Of a DNA stretch of 64,000 bases, positions 33,671-45,398 are shown in pieces. The translations under genes and the position numbers were made by a program. The number at the start of each line of letters is the position of its first letter. Within the stretch, counting starts at the first letter, position 1. The notes below the pieces were generated by a model that was not told the DNA's origin, did not search any database, and saw nothing but the letters and a program-made list of their open reading frames with translations. Source of the DNA: Atkinsonella hypoxylon (taxonomy: Eukaryota > Ascomycota > Sordariomycetes > Hypocreales > Clavicipitaceae); assembly GCA_000729835.1 (NCBI GenBank), contig JFHB01000013.1, forward strand, positions 1 through 64,000, written 5' to 3'.

Positions 33671-33793
33671 GCGTGCTCCCTTTGGGCAATGAATGATTGG
33701 ATGAGTGACTTGTGATTGAATGACTATGGTTCTATCCTGACAAAAGAGACGACAAAAGAAACTGTGTCTCCTTACGTAAGGTGGGCTCCTGCT
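33671..33793 (+). repeat. Dispersed repeat R1, copy 1
   Basis: It runs from GCGTGCTCCC through ACAAAAGAAACTGTG and CTCCTTACGTAAGG to GGGCTCCTGCT. The same string of motifs, in the same order, is found inverted at 56792-56930. It abuts the MITE-like element that starts at 33794. Confidence 0.7.
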
Positions 33794-34035
33794 GACGATA
33801 AGGCTCCAGGTACAAAGAGGGCTCGGTCCAATCAACCTTGTCGCTGTAGAAGGTACATCTCCTTCCATATAAAGCTGTACTATAATATGAGTACTGGCAG
33901 CAGTCTGAGCTACAAAGAGGAACATTATATGTCCTACAACCCTACAAGTTTTTAAAAGTTGCCTAAGGTCACTCGGGCTGCGCCCAATCGCCAGCAATTA
34001 AAGTGGGTTCACCATGTACCTGGAGCCTTATCGTC
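33794..34035. mobile_element. MITE-like element with 20-bp perfect inverted repeats
   Basis: The left end GACGATAAGGCTCCAGGTAC (33794-33813) is exactly the reverse complement of the right end at 34016-34035. The 242-bp unit has no coding capacity. No clear target-site duplication is visible. It may be an internal part of a larger unit with the neighbouring repeat R1. Confidence 0.75.
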
Positions 34036-35645
34036 CCTAAGGGGATAGATACTGTACACTCCAACCCCTGTTTTATTTTGCAAAGATACTTGCCCCATTT
34101 TATGTACTTGCTAACAGCAGTAATTGGGGTAGGGAGACAGCGTGGCTACTGATGTTAGAGAGATACAGGAGAATATGCAGGGATTAAGCACTGCCCTATA
34201 GAGACTTATTTCTATATTTAATGTACCCCTGAGTTGAAGTATCTATTCTCTCCACTCTACTCCGTATGTCATGCTCATCTCCAGGCTGATATCTAATTGG
34301 CTTAATTCCCCCTGCAGTTTTACTGTACATAGGCCATGCAATATAATTACCTAGGTACCTAGGTAGTAAACCAGGACCCACACTTGGACGCTACCGGGGC
34401 CCACTCTGGGACCCACAGATACCTCAAGTCAGGTCTGGTCGGATTCAAAATCTCGGGTCAACTCAACGACACTGACTCGTACGTTTATCATGTCGACAAC
34501 CTTACTCCATAGAAGGCTAGACCGGTGGCTCAATTATCCCATGCAAATTGTACTCATTGTACTCCCCGAATAGAACCTCAGATATGTCTCCTCACTAAGC
34601 ACACAGGCGCATCAACCATAAGGCTACCTTATTGGCCGAGTATCTGGTCCTTGCACCCGTTTTCGGGACTTCCAACTTTATCTGATGAGAGATAGCAAAA
34701 AAAAATCTGATGAGCACCATTTCTGGACAAGAAGCAGGAGGAGCCATCTAAAGACACGATCGCCAACAACGAAGAGCCTTATGCAACATACCTCCCCACC
34801 CAGGCATCGCTCTAGGCTCTCCTGGGTATGAGGTAGGAGCCATTTCAAGCCAAGGAATCACAGTACACAGTGAGCTAATATACGCAGTGATACTGCATCG
34901 GCCGAAAAAAAAAAAGTGATGATATCCATGTTGCCACATGGTTGCGACATGTCAGATGCGAGCAATGAACAAGCATATGACCCAGATTTCACACACACCT
35001 GCGTTTTAAACATGGATCATTCCGTTTGTTTGTTGGTCAACAATCATCATCTCTAACAATAAGGCTTCAAGGATGAACGAGCGGGGTAGATACCCAAGGT
35101 AATTAAGGTAGTTCGTCTCAATTCAACCACGGGACACTATACACTGCCACCTGGGCAAGGGCCAATCCATTTCTCCCCAGGTCCGTCATATAACCTTCCC
35201 ACAAAACACGGTGTCGCCCTCCTGAAGGCGGAAGCTAGGGACATGACAATAGGCAGAACAATAACAATGGAGCCGGTCATCGATTCCAAGCCTCTCGGGT
35301 TTTTGCCAGCGTATATTGCGGCCCTGCGGGTCTTCGGCTCTCTTCTCCCGGCCATGCATGTACATCACAGCTTTACATTGGATAAAATGAGGTCGGTGAC
35401 GCCGTCGAGAAAGAAAAGCATAGAGGCCGAGTATTGTCATAGAAGCTGTATTCTGCGCCTCGTAGCATTCATGACGATATATCGGTGGGGGCGGAATCCT
35501 CAAATTCTGAAATCAATAAAAGGCACTCATGTCCATGCAGCAAACTGTGGTCGAGCATCGCACAAGGCTCAATTCAGATCAATTGGTCTTCTCGGATGCT
35601 CCGGAGGGATTGATTCCTATTCGGTATACTTGAAAGTGTGTCAGA
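34036..35645. other. Intergenic, no supported gene
   Basis: No recognisable gene. It contains an ACCTAGGTACCTAGGTAG motif (34350-34367) that recurs elsewhere in the window. An open frame at 35243-35857 (+) overlaps the first exon of the next gene in another frame and is a shadow. Confidence 0.5.
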
Positions 35646-37176
35646 ATGAAACTAGCTGCTTTCAGCATGTTGGCTCTAGCCAGCAGCTGTATCCAAGCCA
35701 AGTCAGCAATGAAAATGGCTCAAGTCATGGAGCTCAAGTCCAGCGTGCACAAGCAAAAGCAAGAGGCTGGTGTCTTCTCCAAGGCAAAATATCAGTCCAT
35801 GGGACCTACCAAGTGTACCCGTGGCAAAGCTGGCGACTTCTCTTGCAAAAACGTTGATGTCCTAGCGTCTCTCACGCATGAGGCTATGGGGAGCGCGTCT
35901 CGCGAAGGCAACGATATATGGGGTAAGTCAGCGAAGTCGAATTTACATATCATTACCCTTCTCACCAGCTTGGCATACAATGAGAGCGCATGATGGTAAG
36001 ACATCATTGCTTGGCGCACATCCATTGCCGCGCCACGCCACACCACTTATACGATCCCCAACAGCAACCGTTGTACTTGATGCTAACTGCTTCTCGCCAG
36101 GCTGGACATCCGAGGACGGCAGGGAATTCGCCATAGTCGGCCAGACAGATGGCACGGCGTTCATTGAGCTCACCAGGAGCGGCAGCCTCAAATACCGCGG
36201 GCGCCTGCCCACGCAAACCAATACAGCCATCTGGCGAGACATCAAAGTAATAGGCCACCACGCCTACATCAGCTCCGAGTCCAAGATGCACGGCATGCAG
36301 GTCTTTGACCTCCACAAGCTCCTGTCCCTACGCGACCAGCCCAAAGTCTTTAACATCAGCGCCGACCTCACCGCGCACTTCACCGACGTCGGCCCAGCCC
36401 ACAACGTCATCACCAATCCGGAAACCCACACCGTCTTCCTCTCCGGCGGCAACAACGCCACGTGCCATGGCCTCGAGCAAGGCCTCATGATCATCGACGT
36501 CAAGGACCCGTCTAGGCCTGTCCTACAAGGCTGCTTCGGCAAAGGGGACTACGTCCACGACGCCCGGTGCGTCACGTATCGCGGCCCAGACAAGCGATTC
36601 CACGGTCGCGAAATCTGCCTCTCCTTCAACATCGAGTCTTTCATGATCTACGACGTCACTGATAGGAAGAACCCGCGCATTCTGTCAAACAACTACTACG
36701 ACGGCATAGACGGCAAGGGCGCCTTCACCCATCAGGGCTGGGAGCTCGACGACTCCTGGCACTACATGCTCATGGACGACGAGCAGGACGAGGCCATGCG
36801 GGACACGAGGGGCGAAACGGACCTCCGGACGCGAACGTACATCTGGGACATATCCTCTCTCACGAAACCCAGATGGACGGGCACGTACAAGAGCCCCGCC
36901 GAAGCCATTGACCATAATCTGTACATCAAGAATCACATCGCATACATGGCCAACTACGCATCAGGCCTGCGCGTCGTGGACGCATCCTCCGTACCAAGAG
37001 ATCCCACCGGCAAGCGCATGAAGGAAATTGCCTACTTTGACTGCTGGCCTGATGATGATGCAGAGCCAGAGGTGGCCTTTTACGGCGCATGGAGCTCATA
37101 TATCTGGTTTGCGTCCGGGACGGTGGTACTGAATTGCATTGAGAGGGGCATGTTTGCGCTGAAGGTGCACGTGTAG
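35646..37176 (+). CDS. Secreted LVIVD / choice-of-anchor-B-like protein
   Basis: There are three exons: 35646-35922, 35969-35995 (a 27-nt micro-exon) and 36101-37176. The product has 459 residues. The first 18 residues (MKLAAFSMLALASSCIQA) look like a signal peptide. The mature part has the pattern of choice-of-anchor-B proteins with LVIVD-type beta-propeller repeats: 'NDIW.W....GREFAIVGQTDGTAFIELT', 'WRDIKVIGHHAYISSES..HGMQVFDL', 'AHNVITNPETHTVFLSGG', 'GLMIIDVKDPSRPVLQGCF', 'GDYVHDARCVTYRGPD', 'FTHQGWELDD..YMLMDDE', 'DHNLYIKNHIAYMANYASGLRVVD'. Fungal homologues are often labelled regulatory P-domain proteins, but I see no P domain. The biochemical role is unknown. The micro-exon is needed to join the frames, and all sites are GT..AG. 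Confidence 0.82.
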
Positions 37177-38354
37177 GATTTTCGGGTTTTTACTTTTATT
37201 TTTATTTTTAATCCCTCCCCTAAGATAAAATGTAGTTAGGACAACTGCAGTCAACCTACATTGCCACAATCCTTCTATGTAGTCTGCTAGCAACAATAAT
37301 ACCACTTCGCAGGATAACGACATAGTGCTAAGCGTCTCAAAATTGTACATGATAACCTATTTAAAGCCGTCCGGAGCACGAATGAAAGCAGATACCAAGC
37401 GCCGCGTTTTAAAATAAATTCAGCGGGACGTGAACCGGCTTGATCCAAAGACCATGCATGTGTAGCTATAATATATTGTATACATGTGCCACCATGGCTG
37501 CAGCTGTGGTTAACACTCTTGATCGGCTGGAGCAAGCATATTTTACCAGTTGGTGATGGAACCTGCTTGCCGACCGGGCATATCATATACGGTGTGCAAG
37601 ATGAAGTGAGGACATCGTGAGGTTGACACTGATGACGTAGGGTTATGCGTAGACGTTGGAACCATGTCAATTGACTTGTGATGCCTATCATTTGGACACA
37701 TGTGCTAGTTCCAAACCAACCCCATGAGGCGTACAGGTTGGTCATTGTCTTATGCAACACATTCTGACCAGGTTGCCAGCTGGACGAAACATTATTTGTA
37801 CAGATACACCTTTGGGCAAAGATGTTTATAAGCCAGTGAAGTTTTATTCGGCCTACACGGTTGCTTGCATAACTCCCAGCCACTTAAGGCTTGCTCCTCC
37901 TTCAACGCCGTTGTCCATAAAAAAATTAGGTAAACATGCCACGAATTCCAGCGCGGTGTGTAATGAGTACAGAGAAGAGAAAACCACATCGAGAGAAAAA
38001 AACCTCAAAGCTGCAGTGTCGCAAAGCCGCACCTATATCTTGAACCGAGGTTGCTGGGGTGAATGAATAACGCAAAAGTTCCCAGCATATTGGCGAAAGG
38101 GGAAGGTGGGCGCGAAGAAAAGCTGAGGGGAAAAAAAGACGCAGGCATCTTCTTCCACTATCATACAAGAGTAAAATGTCGCAGACACACCAGGTTGCCC
38201 TGCCCCAAAATGCACCAGACTCACATCACGTATGACATAGCGTCGTAGTGCCGAATCCTCGAGTCCCACCATACGATTGTCTCATTCGCTTCTCTCAACT
38301 GGAATCGTAGTTTTTACCGTCAATCTCGTCATTAATCATTGGAATGGAAGACCA
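37177..38354. other. Intergenic, no supported gene
   Basis: This is the 3' flank of two convergent genes. A 198-codon frame at 37287-37883 (-) is Cys/Trp-rich, lacks any recognisable motif and reads across sequence with no codon bias, so it is treated as chance. Confidence 0.5.
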
Positions 38355-40152
38355 TCATGCAGCCATCTTTACATCGCCATTGGACTCAGCAGTTGGAGTG
38401 CTTGACTCAAATCGGGGAGACTCCAACTGGTCACAGTCATTTGTGGGTCGTCTTCGTTTCCCCATGCGCTCGCACCACTGCTCCGCGCTGACAATTGTGC
38501 CATCCAAAACGCCTGTGATCTGAGTCACCATATCCAAACCTTCCTTCGCCAGTACTAAGACCTTCTGGGCACCCTCTCGCACGGCAGAATCGCTGTCCTT
38601 GTCGCCAGTAGCGCCATCAGACATGCTTGCCACGCGGAAACGTTGAGGAAGACTGGTAAGATGGCGCCGCACAAGGATGCGTGCATTCTCAGGTAAAGCA
38701 CCCCCCGCGTATTTGGATACTGTGTTGATGGTCTCTTGAAGCGTCTTGAGCACGTCAATCTTGAGGACATTGATTTTGTTAGTCAATTCTGTGCGAGCCT
38801 GCTCTGGTGTGCGCTCATCGTTCTGCTTCCTTTCTAAACCATCTCCCTCAGCAGTGGTCGGTGGGTCAATCGAGTGCAGGGTTGTCTGGTGCGCTTCGGC
38901 AGTCTGTTCATACTCTTCCAAAGTCGTCTTCAAGTTTCCGATAACTTGGCTCATGTGGTCATTGGTCCAGCGGAGCCATCTCAGGCAGTATTTAAGACTC
39001 TTGAGACTTTCTGCACTCATTGCCACGCTGAGGCCAGAAGTGGACATGATGAGACGAGACGGCCACGATCCATTTGTGCCAGATGAGTGATAGGTTTCTT
39101 GTGATGTGGGTGCTGTCTCACTGTAAGCTGGAGATCGCAGCTCATCATAAGCTGGTAAAGTGTCCACTGTGCTCGCCGACGATGACCTTCGATCACTGCG
39201 CGGAGTGGCCGGAGAAGTGTCCGTTTCTCCATTGACCATATCCTTTGTCTTTTTGTTTGTACCCTCGCCACCCTCGCCGACTTTTCGTCGCTTTTTTGAA
39301 TTACCATTGGCAACCTCATGACGTCGGTTGCTGCCGAGGAACCACCGGACACCACCTTCGACACCTGTCACACGGCCAACAGAATTGACCGTTTTGGCGA
39401 GAGGAGTGAGGTAACCCTCGACATACTCGGCGCCGGATTTGAATCTAGGAGAGAAATTCTTAGCTCCACCATACGCACTGCTGGCACCACCAATGGTACT
39501 AGCGACTAGGGGATGAGCAGTCGTCAGCAGCGACAACAGAGGCTCAGGTTGTGGCGATCTTGTTTGCGAAGACGAGGGCGTTCTCCGATGGTCATTGACC
39601 TTGGGACTTAGCGGCGTGTATCGAGAGGAATCAGGTGGGGAGGAAATAAAGTCTACGACATATCATTAGTAAATTTTTTTTTTTTGAAGTCATCGACAGT
39701 GAACTGCCACTACACTAGGCTCAACGAGAACATCGAGGGGGGCACTTATACGTACCGGCACGCAAGTCACCTAGAGCTTCCGCCGCAAGTCGTACATCGG
39801 GATCATCCAAATTCAAACTATTGTTGGGACTGTGACGACCCGGCGACGGGACGCTGGTAACACTATTGGCTCGGTCGAGATCCATTGTCGTAGCCGGGCT
39901 GGCAGCACGGTAGGTATTCATCGGGGCAGGCGGTTGCCGATGAGCCAAAGAACCGTTCAACGGCGGAGGCCAGTTATTTAACGACGGTTGATATGGTTGG
40001 CGGTTGTGGTCATCGCGTAATGGATCGCTGCAGAGAGCATGAACACCGGTCACAGAGCTTATTGAAGGCAGTATCTCGTCATTGTCGTGATGCATCAAAG
40101 GGGGAAGCCGTGTCGATAAAGCATCGACATCGGGAGGAGGTGAGAACTGCAT
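38355..40152 (-). CDS. OPI1: Opi1-type transcriptional regulator of phospholipid synthesis
   Basis: There are two exons on the - strand, 40152-39756 and 39652-38355, with a GTACGT..GTAG intron of 103 nt. The product has 564 residues. The Opi1 domain is recognised from 'LLTTAHPLVASTIGGASSAY', 'GVEGGVRWFLGSNRR', and the conserved 'GLSVAMSAESLKSLKYCLRWL..NDHM' helix with a following coiled-coil-like stretch. A basic cluster (KKRRK) precedes a Ser/Thr-rich region. The N-terminus is Pro/Ser-rich with 'DPDVRLAAEALGDL'. In yeast Opi1 sits at the ER through phosphatidic acid and represses inositol/choline-responsive genes. The Neurospora homologue is known as a clock-controlled gene. Start chosen as the first ATG in frame; the frame stays open upstream without an ATG. 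Confidence 0.9.
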
Positions 40153-42428
40153 CGAGGCAGTGGCGCTGTGGCCGTCGTAAGTGATTCGGGTTGGAGCTTG
40201 GCGATGGCAGAAATTGAAGGTGTGGACAGTCAACGAGTTGATGTACAAACGCAATCCCTCCCCGGATGCATTGAGGACGACTGAGTATGTCGACCTACGC
40301 CTGCGTTAAATTGCTAGTATGACTGGTGCAAAGGTATGTCAATACAGGAATTGAGAGAGAGATGAAGTGAGCAAATGTGGGGAGAAGAGTTTGCTGTGTA
40401 ACGATGGATGGGCAGGGACGAGAAAAGGACAGGGCGAGGAACTGATACCCAGTGGTTTTCGTGGATGGGGAAAGTCAGGGTCTGTACTCCCTCCGCATGG
40501 GGTCCGGCCACGATAAGGCTTGGCTCAATCAGAAGCCAAGGACGAGAAATGAAGCCAAGCGGTGCCTATGGGGGAACGAGCAAACCAAATCAAAACCGGG
40601 CCAGAGCAGTAGTAATGGTTTGTGACCTGTCGTCTTGTCTGGTGCTCTGTTTTGCAAGTGTTGCAAGTCCTATTAGAACGAACAGTGCTGGGTGCTGGAG
40701 GCGCTGAAGTGGCTGCTGAAGTGGCAGAAGCGACAGGACGAGGTTGGAAGGGTTGGAAGGGTTGGAAGGGAGAAAGCGGTTTCATGACAAGCCCATGACG
40801 ATCTCGGGGCGGCAGGCATGTGATTATTGTTGGCTCCCTCCATCCAGTCTTCTCCGTCGCAGTTGCCTTAGCGCTAGGCGGGGCAAGTGCTGTGCGAGTG
40901 GTACGAGCACTGCCGAAGTCGCGAATACCTGACGGAAGAGCGCACGTGAGCCAGGGAGAACGGACATGTACGGAGTACTTAGGTACTGCATGAGTGCATG
41001 AGGCTGCATGACCAGTCCAGCGCAACTACTCCGTAATTCAGAAGCGCCACTTCGCCGTCGGGCTTTTCCACAGGAGGGTCCACTTTATTTTCATATTTTC
41101 TCTCCGCGCCTGCTGCTGTGTCCCAGTCGGTCCCAGTCGGTCCCAGTCGGTCCCAGTTGGTCTTCTCCCCGTGGTGCTTACCGCCTTGCCGCCACCGTAT
41201 GCCCAGCGGTTTGTCTGGCTGGCTGGCTGGCTGGACCCAGTCGACCAGTCTGGTGCCAGTGCACCGTTGTACGTTGTGCCTATTGTCTAGGAACGTACCT
41301 AGTAACAAGGTACCTAGGTAGGTACCTAGGTACCCCCCATCCTTGTGATTTAACGTTCCGCGTCCAATAATGCCCCATCCATTTCCTTTTTCGTTTCCCA
41401 GTTTGCTTTTCTGGTCTTTCTTCTGGTCCGCCCAAGAACATTACATCTCAGTGCCCCAACAAATTCGGAATCGTTGGTCGCCGATGATCATCGCCGAAAC
41501 TGTTTACCATGAGGCTCCAGCTCCCACTCACCCGTGTCTTGGATGTCCCGCGTAAGTCTAGTGTGCAGCGCGGGAGTACATGTCGATCCAGTGGCGACAG
41601 ATGCAGCGACGGTCAATGGCTTGTGAATTCTGGTTCGGCTCTCCTCGGCTTTTAGTGATTCTGATGTACCTAGAATTTGAATCATCCATCATATTCTTTG
41701 TTGGGATCATGACGTCCGGCAAGCACTATCAATCTTGGTGGATGATGATGCCTGTTGGTGTTACGGAATGTGCAAACAAGTCTTGTCGGCCGCAAAGAGA
41801 TAGTATCACGGTACACACTAATACATACATGCATACATACATACATAGACCTTCTCAATCATAATCAAGCAGAGGTTAATGCCTCACAAGCTATGCCAGC
41901 TGCGGCAACAGACTTATTTAAGTCACCCAACTGACCTGTGGGGTCGACCAATTGGGACTAGTGCGGGGGGTGGGATAGTGGTCCTACAAAATCGGCTGCT
42001 GACAAGTGTCTTAAAAAGCCAGGTGCTGAGCTCTGATTCGCCTGGAAGAGACTCTAATTACTAATTTGAACATATGGTCAAATCAGCTAGGATGGTTGCT
42101 ATTTTCTTCTCCTGGGCAATTAAATTACCCTGTAGTGCATCTTTACTTGCTCAAACTTTAAAACGATACCTAGTCAGGTCTAGTCGCGACGTCACCCGCT
42201 TTTTTGGCAACTCTCAGTCAATCAGACTTTGATTTAGCAGACTGAGCACGTGCGGACGCAGGCTCCACTGTCAGCTACTCGAGCCGCTTCTCGTTAATTT
42301 CAACCAATCCGAGGTGCGCTGGCCCGCTTGGCTACTTCTGATAGGACGTCTCATGTTGCAATATAATGTAATATCTCATTGCTCTAACGAAGTAACAACT
42401 ATTCACAATGAGATGTACAATACATCCT
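40153..42428. other. Intergenic with tandem repeats
   Basis: This is the upstream region of OPI1. It has three copies of GGTTGGAAGG (40741-40770), four copies of GTCCCAGTCG (41119-41160), GGCT repeats (41215-41234), and a KpnI/AvrII-rich GGTACCTAGGTAGGTACC block (41309-41334). ACATACAT repeats lie at about 41824-41846. The 166-codon frame at 40525-41025 (-) and the 120-codon frame at 41008-41370 (+) are built largely on these repeats and are not supported. Confidence 0.6.
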
Positions 42429-42710
42429 TCTTTAATTTTGCATCGGTAACCTGATAGGGGGGAAGGAGCCTATCAACGGTCAGCTCAGAAATGCGTGAGT
42501 TATAGTGTGGAGCTCTAAGTGACTTTCAATTGGAGGGAAGTTATATAAAAAGGAAGGTACGGAATATCTTTCAGTAGCGTTTAATATCCTGTATATCCAC
42601 CTTGTGCCTCCCTAACAGCTTCTAGCTGGACCCACCTAGCCGGCTGAACCTGCCAGCTGCATAAAGAGGGGCTTGTATCTCTGCAAAATCATACAGGGGT
42701 TATATTGTAT
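42429..42710 (+). repeat. Dispersed repeat R2, copy 1
   Basis: It runs from TCTTTAATTTTGCAT to TATATTGTAT and is closely similar to 56986-57286. Shared blocks include GTTATAGTGT, TATCCACCTTGTGCCTCCCT, TAGCCGGCTGA and GGGGCTTGTATCTCTGC. It has no open frame. No inverted ends or duplications are apparent. Confidence 0.8.
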
Positions 42711-45398
42711 ACTCTGTGTGTAGTACCTTATAGGGCTTCGCAGGCCACCCACCGCCCAACGAGCCGAGTGACTGTGATTGGCTGTAGAAATAAATCATCC
42801 CACCGATCGGCACGGTGGCTCCCACGTCAGTTGGGTAACCACGCGTCGCCAGATTAATCCGGATTGTCAACACCACCATCGCGAATTAAACTCTTATGAA
42901 ACAACCGGCCACAACTAATGCATTTGAAGCCTAATATCGGCAGAAATTACATCGATAGCTGGGGAATTGAAGCTCCTATAATAATGAATAATTTATCCTC
43001 TCCTTTGATGACGTTTTGAAGCCTCTGAGACATTACTTAAATCCACCCATTGACGGTCGCGATGTCTGGGTTAATTTGACCACCTCCTTGGTGACTTACA
43101 CGTGCTGGCGTCCAAAATAGCCAACGTGGTGGGGAAATCACATGCGACGAAACGGAGCACTACCGCTTTTGCTTGTGACAACCGGGATTCATCATGTGGC
43201 GATTTCAAACTGAGACGCGGCTCTATCGGCCTGAGACGGACAGCGAGCTTGATGCCAAGGCTAATGATTCGTGAGAGATGCCACAAAAAAAGCGTCATGG
43301 CAATTCAGCATTCTCGTTCTCTCGGTGAAGCAGCACTATCGCAAGCCCAAGTGAACTAATAGCGTCCCGCTCTTTGCTCATGATCTTGAGAGCACCGTTT
43401 TGGAAGCACCTGGGACATATCATGCACATATGTGGAGTGCTAATTACTGCTACCTACATACGAGGTTCGATCATGGCTACACATGGCGACCGTCTGCATC
43501 TCAGAGTCGTAGCGCGCCAGACCGTGTACCCGAATGGTAGATGTCGCGATGCATAACGAGAAACAAGCAAGTTCAGGCACATGCAGAATGCCATTTCAGA
43601 GATGCCTCCAACATGTATGAATGTGATATTAATTCATATGGAACTTGGTGAAGCCGAGCGCAAATACACATCAATCTCGTGACATTTAGCGAGGAAGTGA
43701 GAACTACGCTGCTGGATCTTTGTATTATGACCTCTTGCCAAAGACACTACGGGGTATCTATCACAAGGTTATAATATAAGCAACTACGGCGGCGCTTGTT
43801 AAGCGGTTTCATCCCCAATCTAATAATGGAAGATAAGCGATTTCTGGTTGACATATCACTTCGGTCCGAGGTGATACAGATGGTGCCACTGTGCCACATA
43901 ATGCTCGTCGTCGTAATCGGCATTCATTAGCCTCATGATTCATCTGAGTGCAGGCGCCACAGATCATTGATTGGCACGCCACAAGGGTATTATTGTTAGT
44001 GATTCTATTTTCGACAGAGCCGAACCAGTTGATATTGGTGTAGCATCGTGACGAAAGTCACGGGAGATGGCTCTAGTGAATGTAGCTTTGAATGCCACGT
44101 CTTGTAGTCGAGTTATGGTTGACGAGCGGATCAATGACAAGCTGAGTTCAAGCAGATCGTTCAATTGCTGAAAATTTGACGTATCCTAGTGACCAGTAGC
44201 CACGACAAAGTCCAAGGTTTCGCGTGCAATTCGAGTCGAGATGTACGGTTCCTCTGACGCCGCCCGAGCCACGGAAACAAAATTGTACTCAGGCAGCTCT
44301 TAATGAAACCAAAGAGATTCATCCTTCTCCGCACCACGAAATCGCAGACATCATCCACGGCTCCGTAGACGATGTGACAGAATGTCGCGTCGAATACAGG
44401 CTAGGGGATGGGCTGCACTGTCTAGAGGGTGCGTTGAAGAGAAAGGAAAAATGCGTTAACTAACTAGTGCGAATCATCTTTTTTAAAGTGGGTGAAGGGC
44501 AAGTTGGTCGGTGTTCTACACGTGATTTCGTGATTTGATTTGTCCCCAGACAGTTCTACCGTGGTTTTGCCGAACTGTAAGGGCTACTGCAACGTAAGTG
44601 ACGAATCAAGAGTGAGGGAATCTCGTACCAACCTACCTAGGAGGCATTTTTCCTCGCTGGCTTAATGGGGTGACCTTCAGTGACCTGCGGCACTTCCCTT
44701 GAGTCATTGGCATTAGGCGCCTTGCCTTTGTAACTCGGACCACGACTTACATCGTAAGTACCTAGGTAGGTACTCCGTCTGTGGCTAGATATACCCTCAC
44801 AGCGATGCTTGATTAGCCACAAGAATAATATAATTATCGTAGCATTTACAATTCTGATTAGATAACGATTAACTATGCGTTACATCATCACGAGTATCTT
44901 GAAGAAACCTTTCTTAATATAAGGAATACTTCAAGCAGACTAGGAAAATGCTACTAAGCGAAGGCAGAAGAAGGACTTGGTACTCCGCAAGTATAATTTA
45001 TTACACGCATTACTCCAGTGGACCAATCAACTTTAGCCAAGCGTCCCTCACTTTGACACCGAAAAGTGGAGCAACAACCCTCAGGTCACTAGGTTGATAC
45101 TACCATCCAATATCCAATATAGCTTCGATATTGGAAACTGCCAAATTCACAACCACCTTGAAGGATCACGCCCAGGTCATATGCCCAAGGCAGCAGTGTA
45201 GTACAAACCCCCGTCATATTATTCCTGCACCATCACCGCCGATCATTTATGACGGACCATCGCACTAGAAAATCCCGACTCGTCTGTCTTGGCCACCGTG
45301 CCAATTGATCCCACCGTCTCCATAACCCCTCGCTGCTGCCGCCGCTCCCTTTTGATCCCCCTCCCCCACGACGTGGCGATTGCGAAGCAGCCATAATC
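42711..45398. other. Intergenic, no supported gene
   Basis: This is 2.7 kb without a recognisable gene or RNA. Short frames occur on both strands without motifs. A TACCTAGGTAGGTAC motif sits at 44758-44772. The last 250 bp are CT-rich and form the leader of the AP-1 mu gene. Confidence 0.5.

Noticed and set aside
37287..37883. 198-codon - strand frame, Cys/Trp-rich
   Set aside because: It shows no motif, no codon bias and no signal peptide, and lies in the downstream flank of two convergent genes.
40525..41025. 166-codon - strand frame upstream of OPI1
   Set aside because: It is made largely of the GGTTGGAAGG tandem repeat (giving PFQPFQPFQP) and has no recognisable domain.
41309..41334. 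Palindromic GGTACCTAGGTA block as a possible terminator or attachment site
   Set aside because: It is repeated in other intergenic positions without insertion boundaries. It is better treated as a dispersed motif.
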